This document shows positions 8,930 to 18,515 of a stretch of DNA of 34,363 nt, one piece after another. Source of the stretch: JAGPIS01 sp964635545 (GTDB taxonomy: Bacteria > Bacteroidota > Bacteroidia > Bacteroidales > Marinilabiliaceae); the NCBI GenBank assembly GCA_964635545.1, contig CAZWOA010000029.1, positions 1 to 34,363 of the forward strand, written 5' to 3'. The notes below the pieces were generated by a model that saw only the letters and a program-made list of their open reading frames with translations, had not been told where the DNA came from and made no database searches. A program made the position numbers and the translations under genes. Each line of letters opens with the position of its first letter. Within the stretch, counting starts at the first letter, position 1.

Positions 8930-10549
8930 ATGAAATTACACAGAAAACTAATAATACCGGCAGCTCTATTAGCTTTTGCAATAACCGGCTGCACAGATTT
9001 GGATGTGGATGTAAAATCGCAATACACCGAATATCCAAACTCGGAAATAGCCATTGATGCTAAGACATCCGACGTCTATTACGCATTCAGAGGCGCTTTG
9101 GGACGTCGCTTCAATGAGGCAATGACACTATCGTCGGATGAAGGAACCGGCGTAAGTTTCGATGGCGACTACTACGACTCGGGTAACTACTCACACCCAT
9201 CACTTCACGATTTCAAACCGGATGATCCATGTATCGGTTTCTGGGGCGATCTGTCGAGCGGAATAACCAAGTGTAACAGGGTAATAGTTGACCTTGGTGG
9301 CGAAGATTCACCGGCAACGGCCCCCATCAGGGCAGCACGCGCATTTTATCACTTTATTCTGATGGATAACTATGGCGATGTGCCTATCCTTGACCATCTT
9401 CTTGATGAAGATGAAGCTCTGGTACGCAGTTCACGTGCCGATGTTGCAAGATGGATTGAGGCAGAACTGCTGGCCATACGCGATAACGTAACAACCAATG
9501 TTAACTCGGCTACCTATGGCCGCCCAACCCGCTGGATGGTTCAGGCCCTACTTGCAAAGCTATACATCAACTGGAACGTGTACACCAAAGATGTTACCAA
9601 TGCAAGCTGGTCGGCTACCATGGCCAACGAGAAACTTAACGATTGCGTAGAGGTATGCGACGATATTATTGCATCGGGCATTTTCAACCTTAGTGATGAC
9701 TATCTGAAAAAATTCTATCCCACTAACGGACCGCACATCAAAGATTTCATCTATGCAATGCCCTACTCTGCAATAAACAGAAACGGAATGACTTACAGCC
9801 GTTTCCGCACATGGCGCAAAGGCGATACCGATGGTAATAAAGGCCCCGGATTATATGGTTTTGTAGTTACAAAATCGGTAGGTGGTAATATTGCTGTAAC
9901 TCCTGAGTTTGCCGAACTGTTCAACCTTCCAGGTGACCGCCGTAATGACGCACTTCACAAAGGTGCTCTGTTCCAGCACAACCCATCAACATATGCAATT
10001 ACCACTACTCCATACAACTACCTGGGCGAGCAAGTGGTGCTTACAAAAGATATTGTGCTGAAAACAAATGATGAGGCTCTGAATGTTGGAAATACAGTTT
10101 CGGGCTGGTCACAAGGCTACCGTTTCAACAAATTCATTATGGATCCTGATGTATTTGGTCTTCAGGACCGTAACCAGGATAACGACATTCCAATTTTCAG
10201 ATATGCCGATATCCTGCTCATCAAATGCGAGGCGATACTTAGAGGTGCATCAGCCACAAATGGCGACAGCCCAATGAGTCTGTTCAACCAGATACGCTCG
10301 TGTGTTAATGCACCTGCAATAGCAGCAAATCCTACACTCGATGAGCTGCTGGATGAGCGCGGCCGTGAGTTTTTCGACGAGAACTGGCGACGTAACGACC
10401 TCATCAGATTTGGAAAATTTGAAGCCGACTGGGGCTTTAAGCATCAGCTAAATCCAAGTGCTAAAACAGATTTCAACAAACGCATATTCCCTGTTCCTAC
10501 CGGTATTCTTAACGAGAACACCAACTGGAAACAAAATGCGGGCTACTAA
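8930..10549 (+). CDS. SusD/RagB-family glycan-binding lipoprotein
   Basis: A 539-residue surface lipoprotein that caps the SusC barrel and binds the target glycan. The signal is a lipobox ITGC, followed by TDLDVDV. This acidic stretch after the cysteine resembles the Bacteroidota lipoprotein export signal for the cell surface. RAARAFYHFILMDNYGDVPI is the typical SusD TPR-region signature, and the C-terminal DERGREFFDENWRRNDLIRFG segment is highly characteristic of the family. A strong hairpin follows the gene before the first glycoside hydrolase. Ligand specificity cannot be predicted. Confidence 0.95.
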   Translation: MKLHRKLIIPAALLAFAITGCTDLDVDVKSQYTEYPNSEIAIDAKTSDVYYAFRGALGRRFNEAMTLSSDEGTGVSFDGDYYDSGNYSHPSLHDFKPDDPCIGFWGDLSSGITKCNRVIVDLGGEDSPATAPIRAARAFYHFILMDNYGDVPILDHLLDEDEALVRSSRADVARWIEAELLAIRDNVTTNVNSATYGRPTRWMVQALLAKLYINWNVYTKDVTNASWSATMANEKLNDCVEVCDDIIASGIFNLSDDYLKKFYPTNGPHIKDFIYAMPYSAINRNGMTYSRFRTWRKGDTDGNKGPGLYGFVVTKSVGGNIAVTPEFAELFNLPGDRRNDALHKGALFQHNPSTYAITTTPYNYLGEQVVLTKDIVLKTNDEALNVGNTVSGWSQGYRFNKFIMDPDVFGLQDRNQDNDIPIFRYADILLIKCEAILRGASATNGDSPMSLFNQIRSCVNAPAIAANPTLDELLDERGREFFDENWRRNDLIRFGKFEADWGFKHQLNPSAKTDFNKRIFPVPTGILNENTNWKQNAGY

Positions 10550-10564
10550 AATTGATGTTTCAAC

Positions 10565-10596
10565 AAAGGAGGATGGCATCAATGCCACCCTCCTTT
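10565..10596 (+). terminator. Hairpin between susD and the first GH92 gene
   Basis: AAAGGAGG pairs perfectly with CCTCCTTT, and an inner TGGCAT pairs with ATGCCA around CA, with a single A/C mismatch between the two stems. It begins 16 bp after the susD stop and ends 31 bp before the GH92 ATG. CACTTT follows, not a T-run, so it is more likely an attenuator or mRNA-stabilising 3' structure than a full terminator. Such elements can keep susCD transcript levels above those of downstream enzyme genes. Confidence 0.65.
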
Positions 10597-10627
10597 CACT
10601 TTACATCAGCAACAAAATAAAATGCAG

Positions 10628-12955
10628 ATGAGAAATAAATATTTGACATACAAATACTTACTGCCCATATTCGGCACGTTACTTTACATCTTTCTGTTGC
10701 CATCGTGCAGCAAAGGCGGTGAAGAATACGAATATGTAGCAAAAGTATATCCGCAGCTTGATACCGAAAATTCGCGCTGGTTCTTCTTCTCATCGGCATC
10801 GCGACCATTCGGAATGGTGAACCTTAGTCCCGACACCCAAACCAAAAGCGACTGGGGCGGTGGATACAGATATGACACAGATACCATAAAAGGTTTCAGC
10901 CACATACATGCATGGCAGTTGGCAGGCCCTTCGGTGATGCCGGTTACTGTTGACCAGGCAGCATCAACCAATATTTTCAGAAATTACTATTCGAAATTCG
11001 ATCATCAAACGGAAATAATAATCCCCGGATACCACAAACTGCATCTGGAGAGATATAACATACAGGCCGAACTTACATCGACCAAAAGAGTGGGTTTTCA
11101 CAGATATACATCAGGCGGAAACATAGCAATGCTATTCAACCTCAACGGCCAGTTAGGCCCCAGTTTTATGAGCGACGGCGTGGTGGAGCAAGGCTCAAAG
11201 AAGACAACCATCACAGGGCAGGTTACCAATCAACCCACATTCAGACGCCCCAAACCCAGTACCGTATATTTTGCGGCAACATTCAACACATCCATCGAAA
11301 AGATAGAAAGAGATACCGCATCGGGTAACTATCTTATTTATTTTGAAAAAGGAAACACAAAGCCACTCATGATGAAGCTGGCAATATCATATACATCAGT
11401 AGAAAATGCACAGATTAACTTGCAGGAAGAGCTGCATGGCTGGAACTTCGACCAGACGGTGGATGACTCGAAAAAAGAGTGGAACTCACTGCTATCGCGA
11501 ATTGACGTGAAGGGTGGCACTGCCGATCAACAGCGACGATTCTATACCGACCTGTGGCATGCATTGCAAGGACGCCGCACCATAAGCGATATAAATGGTG
11601 CATACCCCGACAATACTGGAGAGACCTTCAGAATAGGACAAATTCCGGTTGACGACAAAGGCAAACCACTTTTCAACCACTATAACTCCGACTCATTTTG
11701 GGGTGCACAATGGACCATCAACACACTTTGGGCGTTGGTATATCCCGAGATAACAGAAGATTTTGTACACTCGCTAATGCAATATTATAAAGATGGCGGA
11801 TTGATACCACGCGGCCCATCGGGCGGAAACTACACCTACGTAATGACAGGCGCATCATCCAACCCATTCATTATAAGCGCAATACAAAAAGGCATCATTA
11901 AAGATGATTTGGGAACAATATACCAGGCACTGCGCAAAAACCAGATGCACGGCGGCATGATGGATAAGGCAGGCTACGAGCATAACACCAGCATTGGCGG
12001 CGGTCTCTCCTACTATATCGACAATGGCTATGTGCCCTACCCGCTATCCGATATTATCTACGGATCACACCAGGATGGAGCCGGGCAAACATTAGAGTAT
12101 GCATACCAGGATTGGGCGTTGGCACAGCTGGCAAGCAAGATGGGCAAAACCGATGATGCCGCCTATTTTCTGGCACGTAGCACCAACTATGCCAGCGTAT
12201 ATGACCATGAGAGCGGTTGGATGCGACCAAAAGATAAAAACGGCCAATGGAAACAGGATTACGACCCATACCTTATCGACAACGGATTTATTGAAGCCAA
12301 CGGAGCTCAGAGCACCTGGTTTGTGCCCCACGATATAGAAGGGTTGGCAACGCTTATGGGTGGAAATGAAGCAGCATCAGCAAAGCTAAATAAGGCATTT
12401 GAAGAGGCTGAAAAATTAGGCTTCACAGCAGGCACATCTCATGCCCGCGAAACGCACCCTGAATATAGCAGGATACCAATAAATTATGGCAATCAACCAT
12501 CAATTCAAACTGCCAATATATTCAACCATCTGGGCAAACCATGGCTTACACAGTACTGGGCACGCAAAGTGGTTGAGACAGTTTACGAAGGCCTTACACC
12601 ATCACAAGGCTATTGCGGCGATGAAGATCAGGGCTTGATGGGCTCACTAAGCGTACTGATGAAGATTGGACTGTTTGAGATGGATGGCGGATGCGCACAA
12701 AACCCGATGCTGGAAATTGGGAGTCCCATATTTGACAAAATAACCATCAAACTAAACCCAAAATATTATGTGGGTAGAGAATTTGTGCTACATACAATTA
12801 ACAATTCTTCGGAAAATCGCTTTATACAAACAGCAAAATGGAACGAAACAGAGCATAATAGTTGGCAAATACCATTCAATGAGATTGTTAAGGGTGGGGA
12901 GTTAACTCTCTATATGTCATCAACCCCAAACAAAGAAGCATTAACAGATAGATAA
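10628..12955 (+). CDS. GH92 alpha-mannosidase-family lipoprotein (first copy)
   Basis: A 775-residue GH92 enzyme. Known members are calcium-dependent exo-alpha-mannosidases. The N-terminus has a lipobox LPSC with Cys27, followed by SKGGEE; the acidic residues suggest surface export. The N-terminal beta-sandwich region has SRPFGMVNLSPDT and GFSHIHAWQLAG. The (alpha/alpha)6 domain has TLEYAYQDW (probable acid Glu490) and YCGDEDQG (Asp665-Glu666-Asp667, the conserved catalytic-base region). FVPHDIEGL is also typical. A second ATG lies 6 bp upstream at 10622; either start keeps the signal. It heads the enzyme part of the PUL, with GH43 17 bp downstream. The linkage hydrolysed is not predictable. 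Confidence 0.9.
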   Translation: MRNKYLTYKYLLPIFGTLLYIFLLPSCSKGGEEYEYVAKVYPQLDTENSRWFFFSSASRPFGMVNLSPDTQTKSDWGGGYRYDTDTIKGFSHIHAWQLAGPSVMPVTVDQAASTNIFRNYYSKFDHQTEIIIPGYHKLHLERYNIQAELTSTKRVGFHRYTSGGNIAMLFNLNGQLGPSFMSDGVVEQGSKKTTITGQVTNQPTFRRPKPSTVYFAATFNTSIEKIERDTASGNYLIYFEKGNTKPLMMKLAISYTSVENAQINLQEELHGWNFDQTVDDSKKEWNSLLSRIDVKGGTADQQRRFYTDLWHALQGRRTISDINGAYPDNTGETFRIGQIPVDDKGKPLFNHYNSDSFWGAQWTINTLWALVYPEITEDFVHSLMQYYKDGGLIPRGPSGGNYTYVMTGASSNPFIISAIQKGIIKDDLGTIYQALRKNQMHGGMMDKAGYEHNTSIGGGLSYYIDNGYVPYPLSDIIYGSHQDGAGQTLEYAYQDWALAQLASKMGKTDDAAYFLARSTNYASVYDHESGWMRPKDKNGQWKQDYDPYLIDNGFIEANGAQSTWFVPHDIEGLATLMGGNEAASAKLNKAFEEAEKLGFTAGTSHARETHPEYSRIPINYGNQPSIQTANIFNHLGKPWLTQYWARKVVETVYEGLTPSQGYCGDEDQGLMGSLSVLMKIGLFEMDGGCAQNPMLEIGSPIFDKITIKLNPKYYVGREFVLHTINNSSENRFIQTAKWNETEHNSWQIPFNEIVKGGELTLYMSSTPNKEALTDR

Positions 12956-12972
12956 TCAAATAATTACAAGAT

Positions 12973-13947
12973 ATGAGACCATTAATAACATACTTACTTC
13001 CGATAATGCTTATGGCAGCCTGTGCAACGCCACAGAAGAAGCAAAGTGCTCATAACAAACTGATTACCAATCCTATTATTGATGGCTATTTTGCCGACCC
13101 AACAATAGTTAAGGAGACCGACACATTTTATATCTATGCAACCATCGACCCATGGGGTGGCGATGAGCTGGCAGTATTCACCACCTCCGACTTCACCAGC
13201 TTCGAGAGGCATAGCATCAATTGGCCAACCAAAGAGGCGTGCACCAGTCCCACATCCAACAACTCGATGGTGTGGGCTCCGTCGGTAATAAAAGCCACCA
13301 ACGGCAAATATTACATGTATGTATCGGTAGGCAGCGAGATATGGGCAGGCGTAAGCGACTCGCCACTGGGACCCTGGGCAAATGCAAAACCGGACAATAC
13401 ACCACTCATTGCCGCACCCGATTTCCCCAATGTGCATACCATTGATGCCGATTGCTTTATCGACGATGACGGACAGGCCTATCTGTACTGGGGATCGGGC
13501 TTCAAATGGATAAACGGCATCTGCATGGCAGCAAGGCTCAACCCCGACATGATAACATTTGCATCGGAACCAAAAAATGTAACGCCCGATAACTTTTTTG
13601 AGGCACCACACATGATAAAACGATTTGACAAGTACTATCTTATGTATTCTGATGGAAAAGCCATCGACGCAACCTACAAAGTGGGCTATGCAGTGGGCGA
13701 CACACCCATGGGACCATTCTATGAAGGCAGAAACAGCCCAATACTGGAAACAACTGCCGACAGCACTACCATTGGGCCGGGACATCACACCGTATTCAGG
13801 GAGAATGATCAGGACTACATATTGTATCACCGCATATTTCCGCAGAACGAAAAATATGTACTCCGTCAATTATGTATCGACAGTCTGATTTTCAATGAAA
13901 ACCTGAGTATCAAAAAAGTAATTCCAAAGGGCATTATGAGTCTCTAA
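12973..13947 (+). CDS. GH43-family lipoprotein glycosidase
   Basis: A 324-residue five-bladed beta-propeller enzyme of GH43. Known activities in the family are alpha-L-arabinofuranosidase, beta-xylosidase and exo-beta-galactosidase. The probable catalytic base is Asp42 in DGYFADPT. Asp158 in HTIDADCFIDDDGQ is the likely pKa modulator, and Glu210 in FFEAPHM the acid. A lipobox MAAC is followed by TPQKK, with no acidic export stretch, so it probably faces the periplasm. There is no extra carbohydrate-binding module. It is 17 bp after the first GH92 and 33 bp before the second. Subfamily and sugar specificity are not clear from sequence alone. Confidence 0.87.
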   Translation: MRPLITYLLPIMLMAACATPQKKQSAHNKLITNPIIDGYFADPTIVKETDTFYIYATIDPWGGDELAVFTTSDFTSFERHSINWPTKEACTSPTSNNSMVWAPSVIKATNGKYYMYVSVGSEIWAGVSDSPLGPWANAKPDNTPLIAAPDFPNVHTIDADCFIDDDGQAYLYWGSGFKWINGICMAARLNPDMITFASEPKNVTPDNFFEAPHMIKRFDKYYLMYSDGKAIDATYKVGYAVGDTPMGPFYEGRNSPILETTADSTTIGPGHHTVFRENDQDYILYHRIFPQNEKYVLRQLCIDSLIFNENLSIKKVIPKGIMSL

Positions 13948-13980
13948 CCAAGAAATAGTTCTGAAAAAACCAATACAAAT

Positions 13981-16275
13981 ATGAACACCAAACGACTGAT
14001 ATACACCATCTTAACACTACTGATAATTACATTCTCAGTCATATCACAAAACCACAAATTTGTGGATCCACTCATTGGGTCAGAGGGCTTGGGAAATGTA
14101 TTTATCGGTCCGTCGGCTCCATTTGGCATGATAAAGCCTGGACCCGACAATGATGTTCATTCAAATAGTGGCTACTCATCCGCAACGATAAAGGAGATTT
14201 ACGGATTCAGTCAGGTGCACGTGAGTGGTACCGGTGGCGGGCCAAAATATGGCAACATATCTGTTATGCCATTCTCATCCGAAGAGACAACAGTTGCCAT
14301 CAACCAGACCTCACTACGTAGTGATGAGCAGGTTAAGTTGGGCTACTACAGCGTTATGCTCGACAAATGGAACATACAAACCCAGATAACCACATCCGAC
14401 AGGGCAGCTTTTTACCACTTTTCGTATCCTGCTGATACCAAGCGATTTATAAAGATTGATTTAGGGAAATTCCTTGGAGAACCATCCATCCCCGACCCTG
14501 AAGCACGTGAGGCACAGCAGTTTGTGAGTTCCGAGATAGAGATAATATCCGCCACCGAAGTGCGCGGCTACAGTCGCATTCGTGGCGGATGGAACAATGG
14601 TGCTGCCTACACAGTATATTTCTCGGCGGTTTTCGACCAGCCGTTCACACAATATTCAACCTGGAAAGGCGAAAAAATCTATCCCGGCCAAAAAATTCAA
14701 ATCGACACCGGTGAGAAAACAGGAGCAATACTCCAGTTTGAAGGCTCAAAGGATGACATCCAGATGAAAATAGGCATTTCATTCCTTAGTTCGCTCAAAG
14801 CCCGCTCCAACATCGACACAGAGATACCCCACTGGAATTTCGACACTACGCTGAAATATGTGCAGGACAAATGGGAAGATATATTTCGACGGGTGGAAGT
14901 GAATGCCGATGCAGCCGGCGATTTAAAGACCATGCTATACACTGGATTATACCACACAATGCTGATGCCCGTGAATAGAACCGGCGAAAATCCGCTATGG
15001 GAGAATAATGCTCCCTACTACGATGATTTCTATGCCGTTTGGGACACCTACCGATCGTCGAGTCCGCTGATAACACTGCTTACACCATCGCGCCAGGTGG
15101 ATATAGTAAACAGCATGCTCGAAATATTTAAGCGTGACGGCTATATGCCCGATGCTCGCAGTGGCAACTCCAACGGTAGAACCCAAGGTGGATCAAACGG
15201 TGAAGTGGTGATTGCCGATGCCTTCGTGAAAGGCCTTACGGGCATTGACTATAAAGTTGCGCTTGAAGCGATGCTCAAAGATGCCACAGTGCCTCCGGGC
15301 GATAATGAAGAACATGCAGGTCGCGGCGGATTAACCGACTACAACAGATTAGGCTATGTATCAATAGATTATGTGAGGGCAGGCAACCGCACATTAGAAT
15401 ATTCATACAACGACTACTGCCTTGCAGTTGTGGCAAAAGCCATCAAACGAAGGGGCGAATATTGGCGATTCATCAGGCAGGCCGATAACTGGCAGAACCT
15501 TTGGCGCGACATCGAAGACCGCGGAACACGAGGGTTCATAATGCCCAAAGATGCACATGGCAACTGGGTTGACAGCATACAGTGCAACGCCAAATGGGGA
15601 AGAGTAACTTACGTTCCGTTCACACCCGAAATGCAGGATTGGCCTATTTGCGTATGCTGGTGGTGCGGCTTTTTCTATGAGGCCAACTCGTGGGAATACT
15701 CACTTTCCGTACCTCACGACATAGCAAAACTCATATCACTGACAGGCGGCAAAGAAGCATTTGAAAAAAGGCTTAACACACTATTCGACAGGGGGTTGTA
15801 TAACGTAGCCAACGAACCGTCGTTCCTCAGTCCCAACCTCTACCATTGGTTGGGGAAACCACATTTGAGCAACGAGCGCATACACAGCATCATCGACAAC
15901 AACTACAATACTTCACGCAGTGGAATTCCGGGTAATGATGATTCGGGTGCCATGTCGTCGTGGCTGGCGTTTCACATGATTGGCCTCTACCCCAATGCAG
16001 GTCAGTCATATTACCTCATCAACGCACCCTATTTTGAGAAAACCACCATACATCAGGATAACGGAAAACCATTCACAATACAGGCCATAAACCTCTCTAA
16101 ACAAAATAGATACATTGAATCAGCAACGCTTAACGGAGTGGAATACACCAAATCGTGGATTGAACATAGCGACATCACCAACGGAGGAACATTAATCTTG
16201 AAAATGGGCTCGAAACCATCTCAAAAATGGGGACACGATATATTACCACCATCATTATCGGACAAAGAATTATAA
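13981..16275 (+). CDS. GH92 alpha-mannosidase-family enzyme (second copy)
   Basis: A 764-residue GH92 enzyme, clearly divergent from the first copy. It has a cleavable signal peptide ending near VISQ, with no lipobox, so it is probably soluble in the periplasm. Family motifs include FVDPLIGSEGLGNVFIG, APFGMIKPGPD, GFSQVHVSGTGGG, TLEYSYNDY (probable acid Glu473), VPHDIAKL and PGNDDSGAMSSW. The last motif has Asn652-Asp653-Asp654 where the first copy has Asp-Glu-Asp. This marks a different GH92 subgroup and probably a different linkage preference. It is 33 bp after GH43 and 11 bp before GH89, as in one operon. Confidence 0.92.
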   Translation: MNTKRLIYTILTLLIITFSVISQNHKFVDPLIGSEGLGNVFIGPSAPFGMIKPGPDNDVHSNSGYSSATIKEIYGFSQVHVSGTGGGPKYGNISVMPFSSEETTVAINQTSLRSDEQVKLGYYSVMLDKWNIQTQITTSDRAAFYHFSYPADTKRFIKIDLGKFLGEPSIPDPEAREAQQFVSSEIEIISATEVRGYSRIRGGWNNGAAYTVYFSAVFDQPFTQYSTWKGEKIYPGQKIQIDTGEKTGAILQFEGSKDDIQMKIGISFLSSLKARSNIDTEIPHWNFDTTLKYVQDKWEDIFRRVEVNADAAGDLKTMLYTGLYHTMLMPVNRTGENPLWENNAPYYDDFYAVWDTYRSSSPLITLLTPSRQVDIVNSMLEIFKRDGYMPDARSGNSNGRTQGGSNGEVVIADAFVKGLTGIDYKVALEAMLKDATVPPGDNEEHAGRGGLTDYNRLGYVSIDYVRAGNRTLEYSYNDYCLAVVAKAIKRRGEYWRFIRQADNWQNLWRDIEDRGTRGFIMPKDAHGNWVDSIQCNAKWGRVTYVPFTPEMQDWPICVCWWCGFFYEANSWEYSLSVPHDIAKLISLTGGKEAFEKRLNTLFDRGLYNVANEPSFLSPNLYHWLGKPHLSNERIHSIIDNNYNTSRSGIPGNDDSGAMSSWLAFHMIGLYPNAGQSYYLINAPYFEKTTIHQDNGKPFTIQAINLSKQNRYIESATLNGVEYTKSWIEHSDITNGGTLILKMGSKPSQKWGHDILPPSLSDKEL

Positions 16276-16286
16276 AAAACGAAACT

Positions 16287-18512
16287 ATGAAAAATATATT
16301 CCTGATATTATTTATTACAAGCATAACACTGGGCTGCACATCAAAAAGCAATGCGCCCAATACAGAAACTACAGCGGCTTACAATCTCATCCACAGAGTA
16401 ATACCGCAACACAGTAATCTGTTTGATGTTGAGATGCTACCTGCAGACACAATGGATATTTTTGAAATAGAGACAGTTAACAACAAAATAGTACTGCGGG
16501 GCACCAATGGAGTTGCTGTAGCATCGGCTCTATACTACTATCTCACAGAGCATTGCAACTGCCAGATAACCTGGAACGGCACCAACTTGAGGCTACCATC
16601 ACCACTACCGATAATCGACAAAAAAATACGCAAAGAGAGTCCTTACAACTATCGTTACTACCTGAATTACTGCACATTCAACTACACCATGAGTTGGTGG
16701 GATTGGGAGCGTTGGGAGAAAGAGATAGACTGGATGGCACTTCACGGCATAAACATGCCACTTGCCATCACCGGCGAAGAGTATGTGTGGGATCAACTGT
16801 ACCGCTCCTACGGCTTCACCGATAAGGAACTCGATTCATTCTTCAGTGGACCCGCCTATCTATCGTGGTTTTGGATGGGTAACCTCGACGGCTGGGGCGG
16901 TCCTATGCCTGAGAGTTGGAAGATACGCCAGAAAGAGCTTCAAATAAAGATACTGCAACGTCAGCGGGAACTGGGCATGACACCCGTTTTACCGGCATTT
17001 ACAGGTCATGTGCCGGCATCATTCAAAAAATTCTTCCCCGAGGCCAACCTGAAGCAGACAAATTGGGGCAATGATTTCGACGACACCTTTATTCTAGATG
17101 CCGACGATCCGCTTTTTGCTGAGATTGGACGCAAATTCATCGAATTACAGACCACCATCTTTGGCACCGACCATCTCTATTCGGCAGATACATTCAACGA
17201 AAACGAACCGCCAAGTAACGATCCGGAATATCTGGCCGAACTGGGCAAAAAAACTTTTGAAGGCATGAAATCGGCCGACCCCGATGCAATTTGGGTTATG
17301 CAGGGATGGCTCTTCTACAGTCACCGCAATTTCTGGGAAGCACCACAAATAAAAGGTCTCTTGGGGTCCATCCCCAACGACAGGATGATAATACTCGACC
17401 TAGCAGCCGAGATAGAACCAATATGGAAACGCACCGAAGCATTCTACGGAAAACAGTGGATTTGGAACATGCTCCACAATTTTGGCGGTAACATCAGCCT
17501 CTTCGGACGAATTGAAGATGTAGCCACCAATCCCGCTTTGGCACTGCACGACAGCAACTCGGGCCAGATGAAAGGCATAGGCCTCACCATGGAAGCCATT
17601 GAACAAACCCCGGTTTTATACGAATTGATGACCGCCCACACATGGCGCAACACACCCATTGAGCTAAATGACTGGCTCAATAAATACATAAAAAACAGAT
17701 ATGGAACCACAACACCACAACTAATAAGTGCCTGGAACACACTGGTTAACACAGTTTATAACGGTAAAGTAATACGCGACGGAGCAGAGTCGATAATCGT
17801 TGCCCGCCCCACATTTGAAGGTTACAGGCGTTGGGCGCGCACCAAGCTCAACTATTCTCCCGAAGATCTACTTCCGGCATGGGATAATTTCGTTGCGTCA
17901 ATAGATTCGTGCAGCCATTACGACGGATTCCGCTACGACCTAGTTGACATAACCCGCCAGGTATTGGCCAACTATGCACTGCCTTTACAGCAGCAGATAA
18001 CTGTGGCTTACAAGCAAAACAACAGGACAAAATTTGACAGGTACAGCGCTGAATTTATCGAGTTGATAGAAGATATGGACAGGCTGCTGGCAACGCAGCG
18101 CGACTTCATGCTAGGCCCATGGATTGCCGACGCGCGCAACTGCGGATATAACACACAGGAGAAAGACCTCTATGAGCAAAACGCACGCAACCTGATAACA
18201 CTGTGGGGCGATAAAAACAACAGACTCCACGAATATAGCAATCGCCAGTGGAGTGGACTTTTCAACGATTTCTATAAGCCCCGATGGGAGAAATTCTTTG
18301 AGCAGGTAAAGAGAGAATGGAGCCATTTTGACCAGAAATCATTCGACGAAAACATCAAAGACTTTGAGTGGAATTGGGTTGTATCTAAAAACGAGTTCAC
18401 TATTGAGCCTGTCGGGTCATCAACAGAGATAGTGCACGAGCTGCATAAAAAGTATCGGGACAAAATAATACCGATAACCAAAATACAGCCAAAAATTGAC
18501 TATAACTATTGA
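16287..18512 (+). CDS. GH89 alpha-N-acetylglucosaminidase (NAGLU family)
   Basis: A 741-residue lipoprotein that should hydrolyse terminal alpha-linked N-acetylglucosamine. ATG 16287 is chosen because it starts a clean lipoprotein signal (TLGC) just after the preceding stop; an in-frame ATG at 16227 would overlap GH92. The N-terminal domain (about 25-120) precedes a TIM-barrel with NYCTFNYTMSWWDWERWE, GINMPLAITGEEYVW, FTGHVP, TFNENEPP (Glu305), GWLFYS, MLHNFGGN and GLTMEAIEQTPVLYELM (Glu436). Glu305 and Glu436 correspond to the two catalytic glutamates of human NAGLU (E316, E446). Known family substrates are heparan sulfate ends and GlcNAc-alpha-1,4-Gal caps of gastric mucin. The next gene starts only 3 bp after the stop. 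Confidence 0.93.
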   Translation: MKNIFLILFITSITLGCTSKSNAPNTETTAAYNLIHRVIPQHSNLFDVEMLPADTMDIFEIETVNNKIVLRGTNGVAVASALYYYLTEHCNCQITWNGTNLRLPSPLPIIDKKIRKESPYNYRYYLNYCTFNYTMSWWDWERWEKEIDWMALHGINMPLAITGEEYVWDQLYRSYGFTDKELDSFFSGPAYLSWFWMGNLDGWGGPMPESWKIRQKELQIKILQRQRELGMTPVLPAFTGHVPASFKKFFPEANLKQTNWGNDFDDTFILDADDPLFAEIGRKFIELQTTIFGTDHLYSADTFNENEPPSNDPEYLAELGKKTFEGMKSADPDAIWVMQGWLFYSHRNFWEAPQIKGLLGSIPNDRMIILDLAAEIEPIWKRTEAFYGKQWIWNMLHNFGGNISLFGRIEDVATNPALALHDSNSGQMKGIGLTMEAIEQTPVLYELMTAHTWRNTPIELNDWLNKYIKNRYGTTTPQLISAWNTLVNTVYNGKVIRDGAESIIVARPTFEGYRRWARTKLNYSPEDLLPAWDNFVASIDSCSHYDGFRYDLVDITRQVLANYALPLQQQITVAYKQNNRTKFDRYSAEFIELIEDMDRLLATQRDFMLGPWIADARNCGYNTQEKDLYEQNARNLITLWGDKNNRLHEYSNRQWSGLFNDFYKPRWEKFFEQVKREWSHFDQKSFDENIKDFEWNWVVSKNEFTIEPVGSSTEIVHELHKKYRDKIIPITKIQPKIDYNY

Positions 18513-18515
18513 TTT

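Noticed and set aside
12994..13869. A 291-codon minus-strand open frame opposite GH43.
   Set aside because: It has an odd composition rich in Cys, Ile and His, no family resemblance, and fully overlaps a clear GH43 gene; it is an antisense shadow.
16227..16287. Upstream ATG of the GH89 gene.
   Set aside because: It would overlap the GH92 3' end by 49 bp and bury the lipoprotein signal. ATG 16287 gives a clean lipobox.
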